A stretch of DNA of 64,000 bases, from contig NC_054746.1 of assembly GCF_018143015.1 (NCBI RefSeq), forward strand, positions 31,957,129 through 32,021,128. The letters are read 5' to 3'. The translations under genes were made by a program, and so were the position numbers. The notes under the pieces are model-generated. The model ran no database searches. It was not told the DNA's origin and saw only the letters and a program-made list of their open reading frames with translations. The stretch's first letter is position 1, and each line of letters starts with the position of its first letter. The stretch comes from Lytechinus variegatus (Eukaryota; Echinodermata; Echinoidea; Temnopleuroida; Toxopneustidae). Below are positions 25,067 to 38,200 of this stretch, piece by piece.

Positions 25067-26340
25067 ACTTAAAGCAAGTTCAAATCGTCAAGAGAGTTGA
25101 TTAGTTTCTTTAGCTCTTTGCCATTTGTAGCGGAGATTAGGGCAATCACTCGCCCATCCCTGGTCCAAGCAGCTTTGACCTTGGCATTATCCCGGGTTGC
25201 CTATAATAGTTTTGCGTTTGTCTTTGTTAGTTCTTCTTGAATCGATTTTCTTGTGCCAGCAAGCTTTCGCCTGTGAGCCAGTACTTCACTTCTCTTCCCA
25301 TAGGACGTGAACTTCACAACGATCAGTGCCGGTGGAGGTGGTCGAGGGACAGTTCCAGGTGTAGTCGATGAAGGTGTAGGTGTGGAAAGCTGCTTGGGGT
25401 AAGCTTTCAGCCGATGACTTCATGTCGCCCTTTTCCAAGTTGACACCGAGAGAGTTATACTAACGAGATTAATGACAGCTTTATCTGTATCTTCATTTTC
25501 AAGTTCAGTGATTCCGAAAACGCGCAAGCAATTCCTCCTTGAATAGTGTTCTTGAGCATTCAGTTCCCTCTTTAGCCTCATTATTTCTTCATATTTCTGG
25601 GAAGAGACAGCCACCAAGCTACTTATCTACTTAAAGCAAGTTCAAATCTTCAAGAGAGTTGATTAGTTTCTTTAGCTCTTTGCCATTTGTAGCGGAGATT
25701 AGGGCAATCACTGGCCCATCCCTGGTCCAAGCAGCCTTGACCTTGGCATTATCCCGGGTTGCCTTTAATAAATTTGCATTTGTCTTTGTTAGGTCTTCTT
25801 GAATCGATTTTCTTGTGCCAGCAAGCTTTCGCCTGTGAGCCAGCATAGAATGTGAACTTCACAACGATCAGTGCCGGTGGAGGTGGTCGAGGGACAGTTC
25901 CAGGTGTAGTCGATGAAGGTGTAGGTGTGGAAAGCTGCTTGGGGTAAGCTTTCAGCCGATGACTTCATGTCGCCCTTTTTCAGGTAGACACCGAGAGAGT
26001 TACTAACGAGATTAATGACAGCTTTATCTGTATCTTCATTTTCAAGTTCAGTGATTCCGAAAACGCGCAAGCAATTCCTCCTTGAATACTGTTCTTGAAC
26101 ATTCAGTTCCCTCTTTAGCCTCATTATTTCTTCATATTTCTGGGAAGAGACAACCACCAAGCTACTTATCTTATTCTCAGAATCCTGGGCCCCAGTCTGC
26201 AAATCCATGATCAAAGCCTCTTGGCGATATATAGCCTCTCTGATAGACAGCTCTCTTTTGCTGGCTTCTTGCTCTAAAGCAAAAAGCCTAACCTTCTGCT
26301 TGGAGATTGTTTCTTGCATCTCTTCAAGACGACTTTATTT
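25067..26340 (-). mobile_element. LINE ORF1 fragment with 562-bp tandem duplication
   Basis: On the minus strand a coiled-coil-like N-terminus (ALEQEASKRELSIREAIYRQ, near 26230) leads into EEIMRLKRELNVQEQYSRRN and CLRVFGITELENEDTD, typical of L1-like ORF1 proteins, then HRRKLAGTRKSIQEDL and ISATNGKELKKLINSLEDLN. The part 25067-25628 is repeated at 25629-26172 at an offset of 562 bp. The copies differ by small deletions, and the frame is shifted in both. No RT follows nearby. Confidence 0.75.
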
Positions 26341-27690
26341 TATTTATTTATTTCTATTTTTTTATATTTTTATTTATCTATTCTATATCCAGGCAAAAGA
26401 CAACAAGAATATGTACATGAGGAAGAAATTACCACCGACTATTGCCTTAGGATGTAAAAGAAAAACTACTTTCTCCTCCGTCGGGGTTTACATATATACA
26501 TATATATATTTCATGAAGCATATCTATGTTTCGTTAATATCCCATATCCTATATATCCTCTCTCGTGTTGAATGCTGATATTTTGCATATCGATACACAT
26601 GCAAATTTTTGACCAAAAAGCGACATGACAATTATTTTGGCATAAATTCTCATATTTTTCAAAAATATTGACCGGACTGTCCAGAAAACGATTGCAATCG
26701 ATTTCTACTATGTAAATTACTGTGAAATGCGTATAAATATTTTCCCATTGTCTATGCAAAAATATGAATATAATCGATTTTCATGAAAAATCAAAGAAGG
26801 ACGACAAAATGGGGTCCTCGAGGCCTTCTGTATAATGACCCGGCAGCAACACATTTCTTGACCATTGATATCATGCCAACATGATGGGACCATCAAACCT
26901 TATTTACCCGATCAAATGAATAGTCTCCCAGCCCCCGGTCTATAATGGCGTCATAGATAATGTCAAACAAGAAAGTCAGTGGTACTAAGATTCCATTCCA
27001 CAAAGAGCCATTTTCTAAAGAGATCTCACAGTTAGCAGATGACACCGCTATCAGGTTTTTAAAGTTGGGGGGGGGGCTGAGCTGAAAGTGGAGGGCTGAC
27101 CCCCATGCAAAAAAATCACAATCATATGGTCATTTTTTACGTTTTGTACACGCGGTTTTGGAAAAAAAATGGGGGGCTAAAGTTGAAGTATTTCACATTA
27201 TAAAACATTTAATATTTTTTCCTACATCCAATCCTATCCAGTGAGGTACGTGTAAATTTGAAAGTGTGTGTGTGGGGGGGGGGGCTCAGGGAAAAAAGAG
27301 CACTTCCTCTTTTGGAAAGGGCACTTAAAACAATGAACAACCTAGGCCCAGGTTAATTGACATTATGATGTGATGTAAATGCCTATAGTAATCTAGATGA
27401 CGGTGTTATAACTTTTACTGAATTATAAATAGATCTGTAACACAAACGATAATGACAATTTCGATCATACCTTTTATATGCATTTTATTCGAAAAAAAAA
27501 TATTGGGATAATAATTGTTGCAGAAGATACTCGTCTTTTATTTTAGGCAAAACAAAATAAAGTGTGAAAATTATTCATTGGCTTGTTCCTGAATAAATTA
27601 TGGGAGAAAATAATGCCAACTCGAAGCTATTGAAACTTGAGAAAAATCACTTAGTGTGTAATAAAGATAAGAATGTCTATTTCACATGGA
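26341..27690. other. Intergenic, no gene seen
   Basis: AT-rich DNA with a TTTA-rich run (26330-26390), a TATA-type run near 26490 and G-rich runs near 27067 and 27279. No coding exon or clear element is supported. Confidence 0.5.
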
Positions 27691-28560
27691 TTTTGAATTG
27701 CACTATTTTTTTTTCTTTTTTTTATTCTTTATCGCTTAAATAAAACAAAATATATGTACAATATTCATCATGTACAACAAGATACATCAATATTCATCAT
27801 AATGAAGATAAAGTATATCATTAAATACATAACAAATAAAAGCAAGTCTCAACTTGGTTCAAAATAAGTAAAAGGTCTCCATTTTTTATAATGTAGCATC
27901 TCCTTGCTCTTTTTGAAAGCAATCAACTTTTCAAAATTTCAAAAAATTTCAACTCATTTATGAATAAAGCTAACAAAAGTTGTCCTTCTTGACATTTTGT
28001 TCTGAAAAAGAAGTATTTTGCAAATAAAATTATTGTGTTTGAGAGATGTTGAAACTTACTTGGAACACCAAAACATATATCAATATTTAAAAATTTGTGA
28101 CAACTTATATTGTGGAAATTCAACCAAGTATTTACTTCCGTCCAAAACTTAGAAACAATACAAAGTTTGTGGTTCAGATTAACAAAAATTACACAATGGT
28201 GAATTCTTCACACCTATCTTAAAAAACACTCATTAGTTGATATACGACGGTGAATAAACTTATACTGGAACATTCTGATTTTTTAATCCAAAGTAGCCCA
28301 GTAAGTAGTCAAAAATCGATTTTTGCAATTGGATCAAAAGACTTAGATCTACATTTAGATCATCAGACCATTTTTCACACTGCTTGGTTTCTGATATATC
28401 TAAACAATGTTTTTATAAGCTTTAAATAGCAGGATTTAGTTACCTTTTCATGACTTATTAATCTATTTAAATTATTTACATCGTCAGATTCATCATTTGT
28501 AACACTTGATCTTAAAGTATTTTTCCATTCTTTTTTAAAAACAAGAACTCAATAAAAAAT
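27690..28560 (-). mobile_element. L1/Tx1-like LINE 3' fragment, minus strand
   Basis: Minus-strand frames give ISETKQCEKWSDDLNVDLSL with SIFDYLLG (near 28290-28420) and WTEVNTWLNFH with ILFAKYFFFRTKCQEG (27923-28150), typical of the C-terminal region of L1/Tx1-type ORF2. The copy is broken by stops and frameshifts. Confidence 0.6.
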
Positions 28561-30230
28561 ATTCCAAATAACACCTATTATGCAGAACGATGTATTTAGA
28601 TTACCATCAAGGTGGCTTGAAAATGATGAATTTTCAATGGTTAATAAAAAGACACAGAGAGTTATGTGGATTAAAAGACTAAAAGAAAATAATGCAAAAT
28701 GTAAAAAATTGAAACAATATTTCAATTATGCCACAAAACATCTGGGAGGAAATTTTAGATTTTCATGTGATTACTTGCTTGGATTGTTGGAGATAGCATT
28801 GCCGCAGTTTTATATAGATTTGTTAGAAGTATAGATAGAGACGAAGGATTTTCGTTTAAAATCTGAAACATTTAAAGGAAATGAGATATTTTTTAACAAT
28901 AGATTTGTACGAATTGAAGGGAAATGCATATTTAACCAAAATATATATATAAAAAATATTTACAGATTGAAACATATTATGGATTATGATGGAAACTTAA
29001 GGCCATTTTCGTACTTCCAAAGACAGGGTTTAAACATATAATGATTTCATTTGATAGAGTCAATTTATAAAACTTTTCCAGTCAGCTAGAAACGAAATAT
29101 GAAAATAGAAAGCAAAGAGGCTTATCTTATTATGTAGGGAAGAAATATCATATATATCTGGAAAACGAATTTTGTCAATAGAGGAGTTAGTATCTAAAAT
29201 CGTTTATGCAAATTTTATGAAATGTAACTTCTCAATACCTGAAGTTTTCGAAAGGTAAAAAAACAAATATAGTTTCTCTTATGAAAAGATTGAACACCTG
29301 ACATTTTATGAGACCAAGACAATGTACTCTGAACAGTAGATTAAGAGAATTTCAGTTTAAAATGCTGCACGGCATTGCTGCAGCAGCTTATACAAATCAT
29401 CACTTGTTCCGTTTTTAAATCTCACAAAATAACCTTTGTTAATATTGTAAAAAAAGAGGAGGAAACATATCGCCATCTTTTTTTGGAATGTGAATATGCT
29501 TGTCTGGTTTGGTTTGGGATAATTGTAATGAGATGTTTGGTTTTATTTCTACGGGTAATTTAAGCTGGGAGGAAATTCTTGTAGGTGTAGAATTAAAGGA
29601 CGGAGGAAAGGAACGCTTAATCAATCACTATTTAATCTTTGTTAAATTTTTAATCTTCAAAGGGAGGGAAAAGGGTACACTTATAACCATGGATGAAATT
29701 AAACAGGAAATTTAAAGAAGAAGAATGGGAAGAAAGAAGGCTGGCGCTAGGTACAGGTAAGATGTCTCTTCATTTAAGGAAATGGGAAAATCTTAATTAA
29801 AAGAATAAATAGGGAGAGTGAGGCAAAGGCAAAGAAAGGTATACATACGAGAGACAATTAAGCCACAAAAAAATAAAAACACAGAAAAAAACAATACGGA
29901 GAACTGGAGTCCCTTCCATGTAGAGTACAGGCATAAAGGGGAGAATGCTCCTAACCTGGGGACAGAGGGGGGGGGACAACATTTTTCATCTTTTTTCTCT
30001 CTCTTATCATGTCATATTTTGTTAATATTTCATTTTGTAATTGCTGAAACGCATTAGTATTAGTTTCTAGTATTTTTGAAGTTTGATGTATAATTTGTAT
30101 AATCATATTTGTAATGGATTTATTGTATAATTTATAATTATGTTTCAAATAGTTTGTACAAATTGCTTATAGAATGTGATTGTGTATTTTGATTTGAGAG
30201 AATATAATAAAACATCCTTTAAAAAATTCC
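28561..30230 (+). mobile_element. L1/Tx1-like LINE 3' fragment, plus strand
   Basis: Plus-strand frames give WLENDEFSMVNKKTQRVMWI followed by KRLKENN (28580-28700), then LREFQFKMLHGIAAAAYTNH (near 29345) and KKEEETYRHLFLECEYACLV (29450-29510), which match the zinc-knuckle end of L1/Tx1 ORF2. An AATAAAA signal is near 30206. The copy has several stops and frameshifts. It is oriented opposite to its neighbours on both sides. Confidence 0.65.
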
Positions 30231-30790
30231 TGGTTTATTAAAATTTGATGTATGAAAAATCATATCGTTTATTATTCTTACAGCATCGCCAATATTCCTA
30301 TCATTTAAGTAACCTATGGTCGCCTGACACAACATTATCCAAAATGGTCTTAATTCTTTTCGAAAGTATTTTGGTTAGGATTTTGGTCTATAATTGCTAA
30401 TAAACATCGGATCTTTACCTTCCTTATGTATAATTGTAATTATTGCTTCTTTTTGTGAAGGTGACAATTTTTTATATTTCATAGCATCATTAAAAACATT
30501 TAAGACTAGGTCACCTATTACCTGCCAAAATGTAATATAAAACTCGACATTTAAACCGTCATTTTCTGGTGATTTATTTTGTTGCATTTCTTTTAAAATT
30601 TCAATACAGTCCCCCTGGTTTATTTTCACTTCGCAATGATTCTTTTGCCGTTTTCGCTTAGTTTTGGTAAGTTACTAGAAAAAAAACAAAAACAATCACC
30701 AGGTTCTACCTCTCCTTTATAATATAAAGAATAATAAAGTTCTTTGATTTTTTTAAAATACTATAGTTTCGGCATTTGAGGGCCCTACTC
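30231..30790 (-). mobile_element. L1-like LINE reverse-transcriptase fragment, minus strand
   Basis: The frame at 30375-30629 reads ILKEMQQNKSPENDGLNVEF, then SPSQKEAIITIIHKEGKDP and SNYRP, the N-terminal RT motifs of L1/Tx1-clade ORF2. It stops soon after, so this is a fragment. The next stretch, 30790-31495, shows no gene. Confidence 0.8.
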
Positions 30791-31495
30791 CACCCCTCCC
30801 CCTCCTCCTGTCCATGAAAACTAAATCCATCTCCGTTGTTCTATTGGATGACGTATACGTCTTGTTTAATTTTGTAGGATTAAAGTGGTGTAAATTTAGA
30901 TCAACTTTTGTAAATCTGAGCGATTGCGCCTGCTCAGACTAGACTAGAGTAATGAATAACACTCGATCAGGCTGAACTCCTCCTTCTTCCCCTCCTATCT
31001 CGAACCCTGCAACCGGACCCCGGAGGCGTTCTAACTTTTTTTTTAAGACTGATCTTTAAAGTCAACTTCGCAAAATGCAGTTTGAGGATATCGGGGCGAG
31101 GTGAAGAGGGCCCATCCTAGTTTACCAGTCAATCTGCATGACAATAGGACAGAGTTTCTCTCCTTTTCCCCTCGTCCAACGTGTACCTATACTGAAAAGA
31201 GATACGTTCAGGTCCAGTAATTCCTGAATGGGGTACGCCCAAAAAGTTCTATTCATGCACGGTGAGATTTCCCCCGCTCATAAACACACATGCGATTCGG
31301 CAAAGTTTAGTTCGTACACATTGCTCAGACGTCACCAGAGGAATAATATTATTCATTTATATTATGTCACAGCAAACTGGACGTGTGTACATACAGACAC
31401 CGTTTCGTTCAACTTGCTTTTGATAAAACATATATATTGAACGCACACAAGTAAAAGAGGGAGGGGCTGAACTTGCGATATATTTTATTCTTTAG

Positions 31496-31636
31496 GTGAG
31501 AAAATTTTCTTTGGAACCGGTGACGTCTTTCATCGTTACTACCAAGGATCAATTCTAGGCGGCACATCTTTAGTGTTGCCTTGGCTGAGCACCCGAAAGG
31601 ACTGCGAAACTTGGGCTTCAGTGAGCGAGATCAATT
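31496..31636 (+). CDS. Candidate ectodomain exon of the membrane protein
   Basis: A good acceptor (TTTTATTCTTTAG) and donor (ATT before GTAAGT) bound a 141-bp segment with one open frame of 46 codons starting EKIFFGTGDVFHRYYQGS and ending ETWASVSEIN. The phase is 2 bases carried in and 1 base carried out. It lies outside recognisable repeats. I know no domain match; it could also be a chance open stretch. Confidence 0.5.
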
Positions 31637-31811
31637 GTAAGTACACTCTCTTCTTGTATTAAACATTTTAATGTACAGTAGGTATATTCATGTATTCGCT
31701 TTTTCATTAATGTGCATATCAAATCATTATGTGCAATATATTTTTCAAACGTGTAAACTTTCCATTGGCCTGTAAGTTGCATTCTTACTACTTCTACTAC
31801 TACTACTACTG

Positions 31812-31864
<53 letters not shown>

Positions 31865-31868
31865 GCTG

Positions 31869-31904
<36 letters not shown>

Positions 31905-34900
31905 TTACTACTTGCTACGTACATGTACTACTATAGGCCTGCTACTAATTTTGCTGCTGCTGCTGCTATCGCTACTTCTTAGTTATATCATCAAAACGTT
32001 GCCATTGTTAAAACCACATGTTTATTGGTGATATGCATGATAATTAAGCCTATCAATATCCCTTTCATTGCTATTAATATTTTCGTTATTGTTATTATTA
32101 TTATGATGATTATGATTATCATCATCATCATCATTACCGTCGTTGTCGTTATCAGGAGAAGCCGCATTATCATTATTACTGTACATGCATGGTAATCGTT
32201 CTGAATGTTTTTTTTTTGTTGTTTTTTAGATAATTGACCAGAATAAATTACATTTAAAAAAATATGTTTTGAAATTAAATGCTATATGTTCACACAAAAG
32301 TTACTCTTGTGAACATTTTTATGGGATGTGGGCGCTCACAACTCTCATCTTTATGCTCATGGATAATGGTGATTATTATATGCGGCGACACAACAATTGC
32401 AGCGGCGACAATTGCTCCGTGATTTATTTTATCTAGATATACAGTGTAGGGTTAGGGTTACAATATGGTTATATATTATGAAGTTTAGGGTTATATATAA
32501 AGTTTAGGGCGCAACAAGGTCACAACTGGGCGCTGTGGCGTGCACCTGTAATCCAAGCTATGCGAGGAAGTTACAAATTGATGCAGAGGTTCGAGCACCG
32601 GTCTCGCCTTTCGGATAGTGACGTTAAAGGTCGGTCCCAGACGTAAATAATCATATCAGATTGATACACGTCTGACAAAACTCAAATACACACACTAGGA
32701 TAGGGCAAAGTGTTCAATCAAGGGTTGAAGTTGGTCATTCTATTAATGTGTGGAATCGGAGCAGAGTAATTGTCGCCGGAGAAAATGTCTTGGAACCTAT
32801 TATGTAATAGGTAGATTCAACACGCTTTATATACGTGATGCCCACGAATTACCCTCCTCAGATTAGGACATGTTATTGTTTTTGTACATCCACCATCTAC
32901 CAAAAACTTTCAGATGGTGGGTCCTATTCGCCTTTACGCCAACACATTCATCGAATCCATATTCCCTTGCACAAAGTAGATTACAATCACATTAATCCAA
33001 GGACATATTTCCCAGGATTTTCCAACCCAATATATTTTTCAATATATACATGTACAATGTAGGCCTATCGTCATTTTATTCTAGCAGTTTGTTGAATGCT
33101 ATATTGATTATATTGATTACTTTATTATTCCATCCATATAAAAGAGAGTTGCAGTTTCGGGAGCACCATCTGAAAGGAACGAAAGCATACTATATACCAC
33201 CTGTACATCGTACACTCTTAAAACAAATCAGTCAAATTGACTAGACAAGTAGTCAGCTGGGTGTAACTGATATGCTATTCACATTTTTGACATAATTATT
33301 CTAGTTAGAAATATGTAGTAGTAAAATAATGACTAGAAAATTGTCATATATGACTAGAATAACAGTTGCGTCAATTAAGCTGACCCTAGTAAGTAGTCAT
33401 TTTTTGACTGATTTGTGCTTAGAGTGTAGATTCTTGAAGATTTTTTTATATTGAGTTTTTACACTGGCTCAGTAGATTACCATCCAAAAACGATGAAAAG
33501 GTTCATGCTGATATTTAAAAGTCAGTATATGAAGAAATAGCGGGGGACTTAGCATAATATTATGAACATGGTTTACCATAAACCCCCATGGAAACCATCA
33601 GAAGTTAATTTATAAAAATCCCATGAATTGGAAAAACAAATATAACAGATATAATTGTTTGAACACGATTCACATTTTTATGTTTTTTTTTAATATATAT
33701 TCTAAAAGCAGCGATATATAACTTCAACTCCATTAAAAGTCGATGACTGTATATAGTAAATAGGTCATTTTGTTAATGATGCGGGAAATAGAAGTTTATC
33801 ATTTTGGGTACAAATAGCATTTGTATCATTATGATAATTGTTTGGCCCTTAAATATACTATTTAGGTAAATTTTTCTATGTATTTTATCGTCAGAATACT
33901 TGCTTAATGCACTTGATATATCCCATTACAGAATGTGAGCAACCGTGAAGGTCCGTGTAAAGACCCAGTAACAATCGTGATCATCCAGGTATTCCGTGTT
34001 TGCTCCGGGAGCATATCAAACAGGATCCCTATTGCTACCTTGTCTATCCTTGTAGACTCCGTACTCTTCCGTACATATCCGTGTTGATAACCAGTTAACT
34101 CCGTACTCACTCCGGGAATGCTAGGAAAATACAAATTTGGCACCCCGGATCATCACGGACTGAGATCCGTGATGATCCATGTTGCATCCGTGAAGGTGTA
34201 AAATGGGCCTTAGAATCTGTTCACATTAACTCTTGTAGATCTAAAATATATTATTTATACTTGTAAATGATTTTGTTAATGGAATGTGAAAATCAAATCA
34301 ACTATTTCGTAATTTTGTAGTTTAGATAGTATACATACGTGATAATGTTTTTTTTTTAAAAGAAAATCTATAAGCTTATGACAAATAATGTGCGACCTCG
34401 TGTTAAACTCCATGATAATGTTAACATTGTAAAAGGTGTGAATATGCCTAAGCTATTTATTTTTAGCAAACAATGATATTTTGTCGCGTCACTCTTTTAT
34501 AACCATGGAAACGAGTCAAATTTCATTTCTCTTTTGAGGAATGTTTGCGGTTTGTGGACATTGACAAAACATTGATCGAACACGCCCTCGTATTGTTTGC
34601 AGGTCGACAAAGATATTGTCAATTTGAGAGAATACACGCGTGAAAACAAGAGTGTTTCGACAAATATTTAAATCGTCGAGGATTGAGATTGTGCATTGGC
34701 CTATACTACAACTATCGAATATGCAAAAATGATTATTAGTTCATTAAATGCAATTACATTTGATCCACTTTTCATAAATTAGCCTTTGATGACCATTCTT
34801 GTTCTTAAATAAACAACATTCAATTGCCGATGTAAATACCGTAGATTCTTGAAATGTTAATTTATCGAAGATAGCGTGTATACATATACATGCAACAGAA

Positions 34901-35185
34901 GGCCAGATTAACTTACCCTAAAAATATACATTCTGTGAGGTCGATAATGCTCCCAAATATATTAATCATTAACAGCAGATTTTTTTTAAACATGAATTAA
35001 TAACTCTAGGGATATATATATACCTCTATTTAGTAAATTAATCCAAATATATGTAAAGCCATTATGTCTTTTACATCTTCAGATACCTGAAGGAAGGCCG
35101 AACTAAATGGCCGAAAGCTTGTATTAATAAAAGTTGAAGAAATCCAGGCTACGTCTCCCGCTTCAATGCTTTTTGAGCTTCTTCG

Positions 35186-35248
<63 letters not shown>

Positions 35249-38200
35249 AATAGTGGTAGTAAAATACGAGCTGTGATTGGCTGGATTTGTACCACGTGAC
35301 CTCCCTTCAAAAAGTTATATTGTACATATGTACAATATAACTTTCGATTTTTGGATGGCAAAATCCATGATGGGGGACTTAGATTAAGGAATCTATTTAC
35401 TATAATAAATAGTGAACGTTCTATCATACAATATTACTGGACTATATGAACTCCAAATATAAAATTATCCCTCGTGCAAGCCTATTTCACCTCGGCCTTC
35501 GGCCTCGGTGAAATAAACCTGCACTCGGGATAATTTTATATTTGTCGTACATATAATCCAGTATATTGTACAATAGATTGTACACTATTTATATAATATA
35601 TACATAAACTTGAACATGCATGACATATACATGTATGATGTATGTAATGACAAAATGATCACTCTGTTCATTGACTTTTAAATGTCGGACTTGGACGAGT
35701 AATACGGTTCTGCATAGCAAGTTGTTGATCATGATGATGTGGAATTACCCCTTCCCCCAAAAAAAGCACTTTCACCCCCCCCCCCCCCCCCCTCTCTCTC
35801 TGATTCTATTTGCCTTTCACTCAAGGATTCCATGTTTGTGATCTATAAAGCACACATAACGACAAGAAAAGAGACGTACGTATTCCATTCACAGTATAAA
35901 GGGCATACTCGGCAGTGCCTGATGTTGAAGTATTATTCAACTTCTTTGAGATGTTAAAGAGTATATCTATTGTACAAATTTGTGTCAAAAAATTTAGAAC
36001 ACATGTGAAATAGAAGAGAGTCTAATTTGTCTAGATCAATGTCTTTTCTGTACATATATGGTCCTATATGTACTGTATAGAGCAAAGTGAACACCTAAAA
36101 AACTTATTATGATTACATCGTAATCCAAAAATGTATGATAAAACTGCATTATTCAATCACCGGAATTACAAAATGTTGAATCATCTAAACTCATATTCAA
36201 AACGCCGAAATTTTTACGGGATACGACTTGATGTAATTTCCCCCACATCTTTTTCTATTCATGAGTTGTGTTTTGAAGTCTGTAATCTCTAAGATTTCCT
36301 GCACTTACCCAAACCCTCTATTGAATACTATGAAAAGGCATTCAGCAATATCATTTTGAATGAAATATTTGGAATATACGTAATGAAAACAGGCATTCCA
36401 TTCTTATTCAGTACCGTCTCGCTATTATTGACACCAACGCGATCAACAACAACAAAACTAATTAGGCCTTCTTCGGTATTTTAGAAAAAAAAATAGGGTA
36501 GTGTATGAAGCATTCAATATTTCTTTGGGAAGCTTCTTGTGTGTGTAGAATCCTGTATCTCTTGATAATGAATGGTAAACTGTTGTCTAGGAATATTTCA
36601 ATTAATATTCTTCAGCCTTGATCCTACGGGTATACTATAATGATGAAAAATTGAATTCGTCACCTCTGTTATCAAAACAAGGATATAGGGAAAATGGAAA
36701 AGATGTAAATATTTGTCATTCTTTTTAAATACAATATATAGTATGTAGATTAAGTATTTTCTTCATTTTTGTGGGGGCGGGGAGGACTGAATTTTCATAA
36801 TCAGGCATTAAGGTCTGATCTTTCCATTTGTGACACCTCAGAGTCCTATAGGATTCTAATAAATAGGGGAAGGGTATAGGCGTTTAATTTTTGGTTAATT
36901 TATTTTTTGAAGATCAAGAGAGCACATGTATGTTAGTCCTTTTACATTCGTTTTGGCTTTATATGTGTATCATGGAGATCGTAGCGTTTGACGGCAAATC
37001 TTTGTGTTAATTTCATGTACACAGTTTCTTATTTTCATTTTAAAATATGTGCATTCAACTCACCGTTGATGGGTTGTTGTTGTTTTTTACTAAATGAATG
37101 TCACTTTTGCGATGGGCTTTCTGAAAAACGTTTGAAAACGCTGATCCTCTCTTCGCAAGGGAAGCATTAACACACCCATTCACTTTCCTTTTCGACAAAC
37201 TCTAAAAATACTATAAATTTGATAAATATGATGATAAAGTTCGAAGCCACTTTCTCTTTTTTTTCTTTCCACACCGAAGCATATAACAGTGAGTTAAATC
37301 CGTAAAAATAAGAGAAGAAATTATATCAATTTTAGAATTCCTACACGTACTTATATTTCAATTTTCTGTAAAAAGATAATGTTTCCTCCATTTGCAATAC
37401 GGATCATGAGGTCATCAATTCAATTGTGTGCAAATTCAACAACATCTATAGAGTAAAATGCGGAACTTTGCCAACATATTAAACGGTGGTGGCATTATAA
37501 GCTGACACAGAGACACATCATGATCTGATCAAAGAAGCTCTGATTTTATTTGATCTATTTCCTGGTTTATGTACAGTACTGCAGCAGATGTGAACATAAT
37601 AATGTATGCCCCTTTGAATTAACTAACAATTGCCTCTTTCATGATATTATCGATTGTAAATATTCAACTATATATTTAAAATGGCTATACAATGGCGGTA
37701 ATATGCAAGAGACTTGTCAGAGAAAGTCAAGAAAAAGAAGGATATGAACGTAGACCTATGTTATGAAATGGGGTACCATGAAGCTCCTATTGCCCCCCCC
37801 CCCGTCTCCAAGCTCATTGTGTGTGTATATGCGTACACTTGTCTTGTACCCCCAACAGTTGGTTAGAATACGAGCCAACTGTTGATTAAAAATGTCAATC
37901 AACCTTGTATGCGATTTTGTTTTAACCATTAGATAATATAGCCTAGGTTCATATTTGAACCAATTTAGGCTGGTTAAAATTAATATCATAGCATGATGCG
38001 GGGGGGGGGGGTACACATTAAGAACGGAGTCATAGGCCTTATATACACCAAATGTATATGGTTGGCCGAGGGTATATATCTCCAATAAAGTAGTCCTTTT
38101 TAGACGATCCCATGCTTTCAAGATTTTATCATCCTAACATTTTCATTTCGAGTAACATTATTCTACGGTCATGATACTTAATAATTATTTCCTTCTCTTT

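Noticed and set aside
27067-27290. G-runs near 27067 and 27279 as quadruplexes or element ends
   Set aside because: Single G-runs without the needed four-tract spacing, and no inverted partner was identified.
31729-32031. Poly-Tyr frame
   Set aside because: It is the CTA triplet repeat.
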